Positions 53,141 to 61,770 of a stretch of DNA of 64,000 nt are shown piece after piece (the first letter of the stretch is position 1; each line of letters starts with the position of its first letter). Origin of the DNA: Zoogloea sp. (lineage in GTDB: Bacteria; Pseudomonadota; Gammaproteobacteria; Burkholderiales; Rhodocyclaceae); assembly GCA_016720685.1 (NCBI GenBank), contig JADKKC010000014.1, forward strand, positions 37,870 through 101,869, given 5' to 3'. Under the pieces are notes generated by a model that ran no database searches, had not been told where the DNA came from, and saw nothing but the letters and a program-made list of their open reading frames with translations. The translations under genes and the position numbers were made by a program.

Positions 53141-53484
53141 TCGCTCCATCGACAGGGTGCAAATATGACAGGCAAAACCGTGATTGGTTCGAAAATTTCG
53201 AAAGCACTACAGTAGCTGTTCTGAATGGAAGCAACTTTCTGCGTCCACGTTCCCTCGCTCACGAACAAGGGCACGACCTCTCCGTTCTGCCAGCGTTGCA
53301 GGACCGCCTCCGGCAACCCGTCCTGAAAGCTTGTGGATCTGCGCTCCTGCTCAACCAAGTTTCAGCACAACACTGAACTTCCACCGCATAGAACACCAGC
53401 GAGTTCGAACGATCTCCTCGGATCGGCTGCCTGAATCGCTGCCAGTCATCGTCGAAGGCGCCACCTCCCACAAAGCAGTCTTTG
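53141..53484. other. 344-base region without a recognised gene
   Basis: It sits between the IS630 and IS1380 elements. Short frames exist on both strands but show no known motif. It may be a leftover of the effector island or of IS ends. Confidence 0.35.
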
Positions 53485-55134
53485 AACCTAAAAACCTCAG
53501 TTACCCCACACCGTTTGCATGATCAGTCAGCAAACGGAGGGTTGTCGGTGGTCCGAGGGCCGCGAGGGTGCGCTTGAGATATTCGCAGCAGTGCATCCAG
53601 ACCGATCGGGATTTCAACTGCTCCGCGGCCTCGCTCACCCAGGCTTGAAGCTGGCTGGATGCGCGAGTAACTGCCGGGCCTTCTCAGTGGGCGTGCTGGC
53701 CGGTCAGCGTAATCGTGGTTTGGACCGCGTGCTCCCGGTGCGCCGACCGACCGAGGACATCAACCGAAAGGCCGGCTGGTGATCCTTCCGAAGCCCGGCT
53801 TCGGGGGTTAGCCAGACGCACGAACAGACACCACCAGTTGTGAAAGTGCCACCTCACGCGCCGACAGTTGGCAACGGTGCAGATCGGTGAGTAGGTGCGA
53901 AGCCATCCCAGCCCCCTGATTCTTGAGCTCAGTCGGAACGTATTCTCCCGCGTCGGCTCGATCCCGGTAGAGCTGGCCGGGCGAGAGGATCTCGTGCTCG
54001 AGATTAGTGACCAGCACCGCGTACTCGCCCGGCTGATGCGCTTGCCGCTGCTGCGGTCGGCCTCGATGAAGCCCAGCTGCTGCTGCCCGTCGTCCTCCTG
54101 GGCGGGGCATCTCGCCCTGCAAGGAGTGGCACCGCGCGAAGCACGCGGCGCGTATTGTCGCATCCCAACCGGTAAGGCGCCAGCGTGCTGTCGATCCTTC
54201 CAGCCCTGGCCCGCGTCCGCCCAGCCCGAGACCGGAACAGGCGCTCGATGTGCCGCTTGGCGTTCTTCCGGAGAGGCGCAGCATAGAAGAGGTAGCTGCG
54301 CCCGCGCTTCGAACTCACGCATGATGCCGTCCGCGCCAAAGCCGCAATCACCGCGCGCCAGCTTCGGGTTTGCGATGCGCGGGCAGTTGATCGAGGCCCG
54401 AGCAGGCCAGGCCAGAGGTGCGGCTGCCCGGGTGTTCGTTGCCCGCCTTGACCTCGACCCCCATCACACAGGCGCAGCCCGCGGCCGTCAGGTAGGTGTG
54501 GTGGCTGTGCGAAAGGCCGGCCAGGCTTTTTCCGGGTTGTACGACGACCCGCCTTCTTGCTTGCCGTTGGCGGCGTGATGGCATTCTGTCGATGTCCAGA
54601 ATCCGGCACATCGAGCAAGGGGCACGGTGCTGTCGCGCAGATGGCAGTCAGGCAGCTCACCGGCCGCTTCGGGAATCGCCAGCCGAGGCCCGACGCGGCG
54701 CGTCACTCGCTGATCACCTTGCGCATCCCGAGCGGCCCCGGATTGACCCCATCGCGGCCGGATCATCGTTGACGTGCGAGTCGCGTCGATGCTCCCGCCA
54801 GGATCGACGGCATCGAGGTGGCTTTTATCGGACTTACCTCGGTGCGTTCGGGCTCGTGTAGGCGAGCGGACATCGTTCCTGCCAGCCCGACCACACCAGT
54901 CAGCGTCAGAAATTCGATGAAATAGGCCAACTGCCCCATCGGCGTGGCTGCGCTGTTAGCCTCCCAACGAGCCTGCACCCGACCGCCGTCTGCGCTTACC
55001 GTTGCGACGAAGGCATTTCCTCTGCACGCGAACGCTGGTTCGACTCACCCATCGGGTGACTCCCTCGATCAAGCTCAATGCAGCCTGCCAGCGATTCGAG
55101 CAAGCGGCACATCATCAACTGAGATTTTTAGGTT
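53485..55134. mobile_element. IS1380-family element with inverted ends
   Basis: Ends AACCTAAAAACCTCAGTT (53485-53502) and AACTGAGATTTTTAGGTT (55117-55134) are inverted copies with one mismatch. They define a 1650-base element, the usual IS1380 size. No matching short target duplication is visible. The transposase inside is broken (see the next entry). Confidence 0.8.
53520..54800 (-). pseudogene. IS1380-family transposase, heavily frameshifted
   Basis: Recognisable minus-strand pieces, in order: CRILDIDRMPS, CACVMGVEVKAGNEHPGS, PYLFYAAPLRKNAKRHIERL-like text, EYAVLVTNLEHEILSPGQLY, RDRADAGEY, the HRCQLSAREVAL block, NWWCLFVRLANPRS, and TTITLTGQHAH, with a tail reaching 53520. At least five changes of frame are needed to join them. 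The element cannot transpose itself. Confidence 0.75.
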
Positions 55135-55500
55135 GAACGCATGCTGGTCGTCGATGTCCAACCCGTAGGTCATCGCCCAGTACAGCACCAGGTCGTAGTT
55201 GAGCGAGATGACGGTTCTGAACCGCTTCAAGAAATGATAGATGCTCGGCAGGTGGACGCTTACCGCACCGTGCTCCGGGTGAATGTCGCGGACTGTTTGG
55301 ATGAGGCAGTCCCTAACAGGGTGTTGAAAAACTCAGCGTCCCTCGCGGCTTTTTCCCCTGTCCGAAAAATCAACCTCCAATGGAACCCCTCAAGTCCGCA
55401 GCGCTGCCGTTTTGACGCGTTCTGCCTGCCACCCACCTCGTTGCGCCGCAATCCGCAGCCACTCCAAGGTTTCTGCCCAACTGCCCGCCAAATGCGTCCC
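55135..55500. other. Spacer containing one IS end, no gene
   Basis: CAGGGTGTTGAAAAACTC at about 55318-55335 looks like the terminal repeat of the IS5-like element that follows. No inverted partner is seen beyond 56587. The rest has no recognisable feature. Confidence 0.45.
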
Positions 55501-56587
55501 CTATTCAGCGGGACGGTGCCAGCAAATTGCCCAGCCGAACCAGGTTATACGCGGCAAAATTGAGCAGCACCTCCCCGCGAATACGATCAGCCCGCGCAGC
55601 GTGGCGCGTCGAGCGTACCGATCTCCTTCACCCAGCCAAAGGCTTCCTCGATCATCTTCCGGCGCCGCAAGCTGACCGCGTAGCCTTACCGTCTCGTTGA
55701 TCGCCTCGGGCACGGCACTGCCTTGGGTCTTTGCGGCCACATGCGGGACCATGTTCATATCCTGCAGCGCCTCGATGAACTCGGCCACGTCATAGCCCCG
55801 GTCGGCGCCCACCGTGATGGGGCAATCGGGCTTGCGCGGCGCCGGCCGGCGCTCGAGCATGACTTTGGCCGCTTCCCGTTCGGCCGTGCCGGTGGCCTGC
55901 GTGGTGTGCACATCGACGATCAGGCCGTGACGGTTCTCGCTGAGCGTATGGGTGGTGAAGCTCAGGTAGGCCACGCCCGTGTTCTTGGTGGCCAGGAGGG
56001 CATCCGGATCGGTGCGGGAGACGTGAGTCGTGTTCGAGCGTTTCTTGCCGCGGAAATTCACTTCGGTTGCGCCCCTGGTCCGGCCCCGCGGCTCATCCGA
56101 GCCATCCCGCGCTGCCAGGCTCTTGTGCGAGGCCCAGGCCCGCAAGAGCGAGCCATCGACGCTGAAGTGCTCATCCGAAATCAGTGCGGCCCATTCGGCG
56201 ATGCCCGACGCCACCGAAGAACTCGCGCATCACGCTTTCCTTGAGCAGGCGATCGCGATTGGCCGAAAAGCTAGAATGGTCCCACGGGTTCGTCCTGGCT
56301 CAGGCCGACGAACCAGCGGAACAGCATGTTGAAATCGAGATGCTCGATCAATCCCCGCTCGGAGCGAATGGAGAACAGGCATTGCAGCAGCAGGGCGCGA
56401 AGAAGCCGCTCGGGGCAATCGACGGGCGCGCCCCTTCGGCATAAAGGGAATCGAAGGTCGGCGACATCGAATGCAAAACCATATCGGCCATCACTTTGAT
56501 CCTGCGCAGCGGGTGATCCGCAACAATCCGGTCTTCGATCTGGGTGTAGCTGAAAAGGCTGCTCTGCTTATGGTCGGGGCCGCGCAT
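55501..56587 (-). pseudogene. IS5/IS1182-like transposase, frameshifted
   Basis: Starts RGPDHKQSSLFSYTQIEDRI and HPLRRIKVMADMVLHSMS (from 56587). It shifts to give LIEHLDFNMLFRWFVGLSQD, and shifts again to LISDEHFSVDGSLLRAWASH, LSFTTHTLSENRHGLIVDVH and TVGADRGYDVAEFIEAL, with a last shift before GFGWVKEIG-like text. The order and spacing of these DDE blocks fit the IS5-type family with about 360 residues. Confidence 0.75.
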
Positions 56588-56673
56588 GGGAATTGGATGT
56601 CGTGAATGCCTTATGAATTGTAATTCAGCCGAAACCCTTGCTGGTGCTGGGGATTGAATAAATCAACGCCCTG

Positions 56674-58422
56674 CTAGATTTCAATCAATCCTGTACTCAT
56701 CCGAATCTGATACTTAAGCTCCACGCCATCCTCCGTTGCATCCCCTGTCGGTCGCGTGGGAAGTACATAGTCATTCAGGTCAAAGCCTTCGATAGTCTCT
56801 TTGAACGCATCGTCTTCGTTCATCGTCACGATGTACTGAAAACCAAGCTCCTGTGCGATCTCCGAACCAAGACGCAAGGCACTGATGACCTGGCGCCCGT
56901 CAACGCCATCGAACAGATGGCTGTCATGGATCAGGAATCCCGGCCCCATCTGCCGCTTGGCGCACAAGCGCATAAGCATCATGTCGAAGCAGAAGATCTG
57001 CATGTTCTTGATGCCCTTGCTGCGCTCGCCTTGCATCGGAAACTTGAAAATCGGGCCATTCGAGGTTTCGTCAATCGTCATGCTGCCGGCCGACTCATAC
57101 AAGCGTTGCGAGGTTTCCTCGAAGGCGACAATGGCCTCCGCCAATCTATCCTTTTGCTCGGAGAAATCACGCCGCAGGCGGATCGTGAGGCGATTGCGCT
57201 CGATCTCCAACTCGTTCTTGGTGCCTTCGAGCTGCTCTGCGGCTTCGAAGCGCTGCCGCAGCGATTCCACCTCGGACTCCAGTCGCCCCAGTTCGCCTTG
57301 TAGCTTGAGGAACTGTTCCAGCGCACCATGGCTTCTGAGAATGCCCAGGATTTCGCCGCGTCGCTGGTCGAGCTGCGCCTTCTTACTATCACGCAGGTCA
57401 ATGCGCAGTTTGGCAGCTTCGAGTTCGCTGGACAGATAGTCCTTGCGATTGCGCACCACCGATTCGTGAAAGCTCTTCACGTCCTCATAGCGGCGCTTGA
57501 CCAAGCCAGGTAGTACGACGCCTGCTTCTTGATAGACCGCCTGAAGGTCTTCATGGTCTGGAGGAACTTCAGAGGCGAGTGCACTTTCCAAATCACGAAT
57601 AACCGAGAAGTCGATGGTGTTAGCGTTGGCCAATTCGTTGAGCTGCCGGGTCAACGTGGCGCTTTCGACTTCTAGTTCCCGGTATTCCGGCAAGACCTGG
57701 AAAGTCTCAACTTCCGCGTGAAGCTTTTTGAGACGAGCTTCCTGAATGGTCAGTTCCGTGCGCAAGTCAGCGGCCTTGCCGATGATGGAACCGAACGCAC
57801 CGTTCCCGGCCGCCTTCTTCAGCTCTTCAAGGGTCTTTTCCCTGTCGCGAACAGCTTGCCAATCCCGGGCAATTTGCCAGTCCAATCCAAGCAGGAACAT
57901 CAGCGCCATCTGCATGTCGCCGGTTCCCTGCATCGTGGCCTGCTTTTCCGGCGTAATGAAGGCACCGCTCGCCTGTCGGCGCACAAAGTAGGCGAACAGT
58001 GACCGGAACGAAGGCGGCTTGCTGCCTGCAGCTTCAAGGCTGCTCAGGCCGAACATTTGTTCGCCGAGGAACGTACACCACTCGGTGGCCGAGAACTTGA
58101 CCTTCGCGGCAGGCGGGACCGCCACGAAGATTTTGGCTTTGGACCCGCCACTGCGCTCGACGACCGTGCGTTCAGACTTCAGATCGAAATCCATGCCGAA
58201 GGTGTGTTCGGCCAGCTCCGGGGTGCGGAAAATCGAATCCGGACCGGCGTCTGCACCCAGCAGAAAATGCACCAGCTCAACGAAACTGGTTTTGCCGGCG
58301 CGATTGCGCGTTTGCTTGCTGGTCGCGCCCTCGGTTTTCTGGGCAAGCAGCACATTCAGGCCGGGCTTCAGATCACCAAGGCTCTTGAAACTGGGCAGCG
58401 TGCTGAAAATGTGATGAATCAA
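56674..58422 (-). CDS. ABC-3C system SMC-like ATPase (DUF2326)
   Basis: A 582-residue SMC/Rad50-like ATPase of ABC-three-component systems. A modified Walker A lies at residues 39-47 (RNRAGKTSF, K44). A long coiled coil runs about 190-420 (KTLEELKKAAGNG, ESEVESLRQRFEAAEQ). DUF2326-type C-terminal motifs are QIFCFDMMLMRLCAKRQ and PGFLIHDSHLFDGVDGRQ, the latter holding Walker B-like acids, followed by QYIVTMNEDDAF. The start is TTG 58422 with GGAGG upstream, overlapping the previous stop as TTGA. It probably senses invading nucleic acid and drives the effector subunit. Confidence 0.82.
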   Translation of the reverse strand: MIHHIFSTLPSFKSLGDLKPGLNVLLAQKTEGATSKQTRNRAGKTSFVELVHFLLGADAGPDSIFRTPELAEHTFGMDFDLKSERTVVERSGGSKAKIFVAVPPAAKVKFSATEWCTFLGEQMFGLSSLEAAGSKPPSFRSLFAYFVRRQASGAFITPEKQATMQGTGDMQMALMFLLGLDWQIARDWQAVRDREKTLEELKKAAGNGAFGSIIGKAADLRTELTIQEARLKKLHAEVETFQVLPEYRELEVESATLTRQLNELANANTIDFSVIRDLESALASEVPPDHEDLQAVYQEAGVVLPGLVKRRYEDVKSFHESVVRNRKDYLSSELEAAKLRIDLRDSKKAQLDQRRGEILGILRSHGALEQFLKLQGELGRLESEVESLRQRFEAAEQLEGTKNELEIERNRLTIRLRRDFSEQKDRLAEAIVAFEETSQRLYESAGSMTIDETSNGPIFKFPMQGERSKGIKNMQIFCFDMMLMRLCAKRQMGPGFLIHDSHLFDGVDGRQVISALRLGSEIAQELGFQYIVTMNEDDAFKETIEGFDLNDYVLPTRPTGDATEDGVELKYQIRMSTGLIEI

Positions 58423-58667
58423 GCTGTCCTCCGTTTCACCAGTCCGCTGTCGAGTTCTATGGTTCCAAGGGCGTACAGGAGGTCGAGAGCAAGCAAGAAC
58501 CAGTCATAGGTAATTCGCCGGGGCATTGCCGCCAAGCCAGCGTCATGCCTGTTCAACTCCTCCCAAAGCGCGGAGACCGTCTTGGGGCGTGCGAGGAAGG
58601 TCAGCACATGCGCGCCAACGGTTAGCAGTGCGCGATCCTGCGGCAGATGCTTGGAGGGCAAGATCAT
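58419..58667 (-). CDS. ABC-3C middle component
   Basis: An 82-residue helical, probably winged-helix protein (LLTVGAHVLTFLARPKTVSA, ITYDWFLLALDLLYALGTIE). This is the small linking subunit that stands between effector and ATPase in ABC-3C operons. ATG 58667 overlaps the upstream stop (ATGA) and its own stop overlaps the next start (TTGA). The compact overlap suggests fixed subunit ratios. Confidence 0.75.
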   Translation of the reverse strand: MILPSKHLPQDRALLTVGAHVLTFLARPKTVSALWEELNRHDAGLAAMPRRITYDWFLLALDLLYALGTIELDSGLVKRRTA

Positions 58668-59584
58668 GCCGTTCCCACCGCTTGAGCGTCTTCAAAAATC
58701 TCGCACTTGTCGAACAGGTATGCCATGACGGCCAACACCGCCGCCTTATGCGTGGGCGTGGTATTCGCCGTGCCTCCGGCCCATGCTTCGAGGCGACCAA
58801 AGATTTCATCAGGATGGAGCTGCGGAACTCCGTCCCGCAGCCCCACGTATTCACTATTGAATGCCTGCGCGATTTGTTCGCCGTAGGTAGGGTTCTTCCA
58901 GTTATTGAAGAACTGCGCAACGAGCGGCGACTTCTGCATGCCGATCTTCAGGAAGTCGGAGACAGCTTGAGACAGGAGGTTTGCCTCGATCTTTCCGCGC
59001 GATACGTCCTTCACCTCGCTCGCCGTCGGTATGGGCGTAATGGTGATATGAGTGAGCACAACGGCCAGGTCGCTAAAGCCCAGATTGACGTTCGCTTCCA
59101 TTGTCAGCGACGGGCCAAACCAGGATTCAAGATCCTGCAGGCTCAATTGGCGAAACTTCGCCAGCATTTCTTCGTACCCGCAATGGCCGATTCTGATTTT
59201 CGGATTGTCCTGCCTGAGTTTGGCCAGTTCTTCGATGATGTGAGGCCCCAAGCGACCGTCGGGTGCGTTGTGGACGAAGGTCCACTCATCGAAGTATTTT
59301 TCCCAGTGCTCTTTGGCCCCCTCGAAGTCCTCGTTGATCTTCTTGATGGCCTCGGCGGCGTTCATTTCATTCGGCGCGTAGCTCTGGAACAGGATTCGCG
59401 CAGAAGGTAGATAGCCATCGTTCTTCCTGTCTCCAACATTGCCCCAGGGACGGCAAGCCATGAAATCGTTGGGATGTACCTTCGACATTAGCTTCTCAAA
59501 CAGGCGTTGAAACCCGTCCCCTTTGGACTCCAAGAAGGCAATGCGGAAGTCCTTTTCGTAGTTGAGCTGCTGTATGCGATCCAT
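58664..59584 (-). CDS. ABC-3C effector subunit with C-terminal coupling domain
   Basis: A 306-residue protein. Residues 1 to about 165 are the presumed effector, with FLESKGDGFQRLFEKLM, RPWGNVGDRKNDGYLPS and ILFQSYAPNEMNAAEA. The acids E30 and D56 and the Q67-x-Y strand recall restriction-nuclease-like folds, but this is inference. Residues about 170-300 form the ABC-3C C-terminal domain (LGFSDLAVVLTHITITPIP, YGEQIAQAFNSEYVGLRD, VLAVMAYLFDKCEIFEDA). ATG 59584. It is the first gene of the three. Confidence 0.75.
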   Translation of the reverse strand: MDRIQQLNYEKDFRIAFLESKGDGFQRLFEKLMSKVHPNDFMACRPWGNVGDRKNDGYLPSARILFQSYAPNEMNAAEAIKKINEDFEGAKEHWEKYFDEWTFVHNAPDGRLGPHIIEELAKLRQDNPKIRIGHCGYEEMLAKFRQLSLQDLESWFGPSLTMEANVNLGFSDLAVVLTHITITPIPTASEVKDVSRGKIEANLLSQAVSDFLKIGMQKSPLVAQFFNNWKNPTYGEQIAQAFNSEYVGLRDGVPQLHPDEIFGRLEAWAGGTANTTPTHKAAVLAVMAYLFDKCEIFEDAQAVGTA

Positions 59585-59588
59585 GCGT

Positions 59589-59636
59589 TCAGGCCCTTGC
59601 CTTAGTGTTCTTGGATTTCTTCAGGCAAAACCTCAT
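59589..59636 (-). pseudogene. 15-codon frame overlapping relB, possible toxin-gene stub
   Basis: ATG 59636 overlaps the relB stop as ATGA, the spacing expected for a RelE-type toxin. The frame ends after 15 residues (MRFCLKKSKNTKARA), 4 bases before the ABC-3C effector start. It could be the scar of a displaced toxin gene or a coupling peptide. Confidence 0.4.
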
Positions 59637-59827
59637 GGCTTCTTGGTATCCGATTGGGACTGAGCACGATTGATATCGAAAGGAAGTGCTTTATCGGCCG
59701 CAATGCGCGTGAGCAACATCCGAATGGCGTCCGAAACAGACAAACCCATTCCGGCCAGCACGTTCGTGGCTTCCTCTTTGATATGCCCGTCAATCCGGGC
59801 GCGAACGACATCACTGCTGCTTGCCAT
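59633..59827 (-). CDS. relB: RelB/DinJ-family antitoxin without toxin
   Basis: A 64-residue ribbon-helix-helix antitoxin. ASSSDVVRARIDGHIKEEAT, VLAGMGLSVSDAIRMLLTRI and AADKALPFDINR match RelB/DinJ. ATG 59827 with GAGG upstream is chosen over ATG 59839. No RelE/YafQ toxin is next to it. It lies just upstream of the ABC-3C genes and could act as their autorepressor. Confidence 0.8.
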   Translation of the reverse strand: MASSSDVVRARIDGHIKEEATNVLAGMGLSVSDAIRMLLTRIAADKALPFDINRAQSQSDTKKP

Positions 59828-60218
59828 TACATGCCTCATATGCTGTAGCTACATTGTGCTCCATCTGTGCTGCGGTGTCATTTGCATCTTGTTGCAAGCG
59901 ATTGGCCGTCCCGGCGTACCGCCGTCGGGCTCGCGGGCTACCGCCCCGCGCCTCGTGCCGAGTCGCGGCCATCCGGCTTTGATCCCTGACGCCTCCGGCC
60001 CCGTGGGCCTGCGCGCTGCGCTTGCCCATCCGTCGTCTCTGCGGGCGGGGTGTGGGCGGTCTTGCTGTTCCCTTCACCGTATCACGGCGTTCTCGCCGTC
60101 AAGGGCTGCGCGCCGTTGGCGCTTGCGGCCGTGGCCGTCTTCGACCCTGTGACGGCTTGCGCTGCGCCGTGCTGGGGCCGGTTCCAGGCAATTCCGCCTG
60201 AGCAACCGGAGCACGATC
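59828..60218. repeat. Integrative-element leader repeat, copy 1, upstream of radC
   Basis: No gene. The stretch from about 60001 to 60205, with GGCGGTCTTGCTGTTCCCTT and ACGGCGTTCTCGCCGTCAAG (itself a small inverted repeat), recurs at 60780-60990. Such conserved leaders precede accessory genes in clc/PFGI-like integrative elements. They may serve as promoters or recombination points. Confidence 0.65.
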
Positions 60219-60724
60219 ATGTCGCAACTCTCTCTTCCTCTCGATTCCTCGCTGCTGGTGCGTGACGCGCAGGGCGTTACCTGCTGGCGTCGGCAGACCA
60301 GATTCTGGCGGCGGCTCGCCAGGTCATCGACGAGAAGAACCCACGCGGGACGCTGTTCACGGCGCCGGCGCTGGTCAAGGACTACCTGCGCGCCAAGCTG
60401 GCCAGCTTCGAGCACGAGGTTTTCGCGGCGCTGTTCCTCGACAGCCAGCATCGGCTGATCGAGTACGTGGAATTGGTCCGCGGCACCATTGACCAGGCAT
60501 CGGTGTATCCGCGTGAGGTGGTGAAGGAGGCCCTGCGGCTCAACGCGGCGGCGGTGGTCTTTTCGCACAATCATCCGAGCGGGAGTCCCGAGCCGAGCCA
60601 GGCCGACAGGGTCCTGACCCAACGCCTCAAGGAGGCCCTGGCGCTGGTGGACGTGCGCACGCTGGATCACATCGTCGTGGGTGGCGCAGTCACCACCTCA
60701 TTCGCCGAATGTGGCCTGCTCTGA
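60219..60724 (+). pseudogene. radC: RadC-like JAB domain protein, one frameshift
   Basis: ATG 60219 starts SQLSLPLDSSLLVRDAQG. The frame shifts at about 60275 (one base short) and continues YLLASADQILAAARQVIDEK, FAALFLDSQHRLIEYVELVR, the metal motif FSHNHPSGSPEPSQAD, and LDHIVVGG to 60724. RadC of this type is a marker of integrative and conjugative elements. Apart from the single indel it is complete. Confidence 0.82.
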
Positions 60725-61009
60725 CCACGGGGGCTTCGGCCCCCTTTTTTGCTGCGCCCAGCGGCGCAACTCCGGCCCTTACGGGCCTGCGCGTGCTGCG
60801 CACTTGCCGAAGGCAGGTCTGCGTGGGTGGTGGGGTGGGGCGGGGCGGTCTTGCTGTTCCCTTCATCGTGCCACGGCGTTCTCGCCGTCAAGGGCTGCGC
60901 GTGCAAGCACGCTGGCGGCCTCTGGCCGTCTTCGACCCCTGACTGCTTGCGCTGCGCCGTGACCTGGAGGTGACGGGCAATTCCGCCCGGGAATCTTCAG
61001 GAGTTCACC
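60725..61009. repeat. Integrative-element leader repeat, copy 2
   Basis: No gene. About 60780-60990 matches the leader at 60001-60205 in two blocks. AGGAG precedes the ATG at 61010. Confidence 0.65.
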
Positions 61010-61123
61010 ATGAACAACGCACTCATCACCGACGAGCAGCGCGTGATGCTGCTGACCGAGATTGATCCCGATGACCATGACCACGCCTTCGGTCTTTGCG
61101 ACTACAGGAAATCAATGCCATGA
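61010..61123 (+). pseudogene. DUF2958 protein with internal deletion
   Basis: A 37-residue frame: MNNALITDEQRVMLL joined to TEIDPDDHDHAFGLCDY. The first and second halves match separate parts of DUF2958 proteins carried by integrative elements, which are about 110 residues. The intervening 30 or so residues and the C-terminus are lost. The stop overlaps the next start (ATGA). Confidence 0.6.
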
Positions 61124-61293
61124 GCAGCCATCACGACTACATCATCGAAATCACGGCGCAGCACGATGCGCTCAAGCCGTTCGCACCGGAGAACGGCCAG
61201 CCCTTGCGCTTCAGGATCGGCGACGCGGTGATCTACACGAACGATGCCGGCTTGCGGTTCTGGCGCCGCGTTACCGGGTTCTACTGTCACTGA
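61120..61293 (+). pseudogene. Integrative-element hypothetical, 3' end cut by IS21
   Basis: A 57-residue frame (MSSHHDYIIEITAQHDALKP, FRIGDAVIYTNDAGLRFWRR) whose last codons run into the IS21 end at about 61285 and stop there. The native C-terminus is missing. Function unknown. Confidence 0.55.
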
Positions 61294-61333
61294 CCGGCAC
61301 AATAGAACCACCTCTGACCGGCATATAGGAGCC
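61285..61333. repeat. IS21-family end with two tandem binding-site repeats
   Basis: TGTCACTGACCGGCACAATA (61285-61304) and CTGACCGGCATATAGGAGCC (61314-61333) are related direct repeats, as found at IS21 ends. The istB fragment that follows confirms the family. Related 27-base copies occur at 50676 and 51174. Confidence 0.75.
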
Positions 61334-61662
61334 AGTTTGAATAGGCTCTGACGAACGTCTTCGGGGGTTCAAGGTTGGTTGTTTTTCGGGGTGCTGGCAA
61401 GGGCTGTTTTGGCCTTGTTGGGACCCTGCCGCGGCGCCGGTACGACGCCCCGTCGAGGTCAGGCAATGAAGCGTTGTGGCGCAGCCGATCGACGGTGGCC
61501 GAAGCGAGCAGGCGGTTGCCCGGGAAGGCCTGGTCCCACTCCGTGAAGTCGAGGTTGCTGGTGACCAGGGTGGCGGCCTGCTCGTAGCGCTCGGCGATCA
61601 GGTCGTGCAGATCCTCGTCGGCCGGGGCGCGCAGCGGCTTGAGGCCAAAGTCGTCGATTAAT
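61287..61662 (-). pseudogene. istB: IS21 IstB C-terminal fragment
   Basis: The minus-strand frame reads LIDDFGLKPLRAPADEDLHD, LIAERYEQAATLVTSNLDFT and NRLLASATVDRLRHN, the C-terminal third of the IstB ATPase helper. The P-loop part and istA are absent. It is cut off at about 61660 by the palindrome next to the recombinase trio. Confidence 0.8.
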
Positions 61663-61684
61663 GTTGTGCACAACATTAATCGAC
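61653..61684. repeat. 32-base perfect palindrome at the istB/RIT junction
   Basis: Two 16-base arms, GTCGATTAATGTTGTG and its exact reverse complement, meet without a spacer. The left arm overlaps the istB coding sequence. It lies 18 bases outside the RIT end hairpin. It may be a target or resolution site, or the result of the insertion. Confidence 0.8.
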
Positions 61685-61701
61685 TTATGTTCAGCATCCA
61701 G

Positions 61702-61766
61702 TAATGTGGAGTAGCGAGGCCAGCCTCTGGTGTGAAGCGGACTTCAGCCTCGGCGACTCCACATTA
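61702..61766. repeat. Imperfect inverted repeat at the RIT end
   Basis: TAATGTGGAGT (61702-61712) pairs with ACTCCACATTA (61756-61766), followed inward by a GCGAGGC/GCCTCG pair and an inner TGAAG/CTTCA pair. It lies just outside the last recombinase gene and is the likely terminal recognition structure of the element. Confidence 0.7.
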
Positions 61767-61770
61767 TTTC

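Noticed and set aside
53137..53358. A 73-codon minus-strand frame as a gene
   Set aside because: No motif, no ribosome site, and it sits between two IS elements. Left as unassigned.
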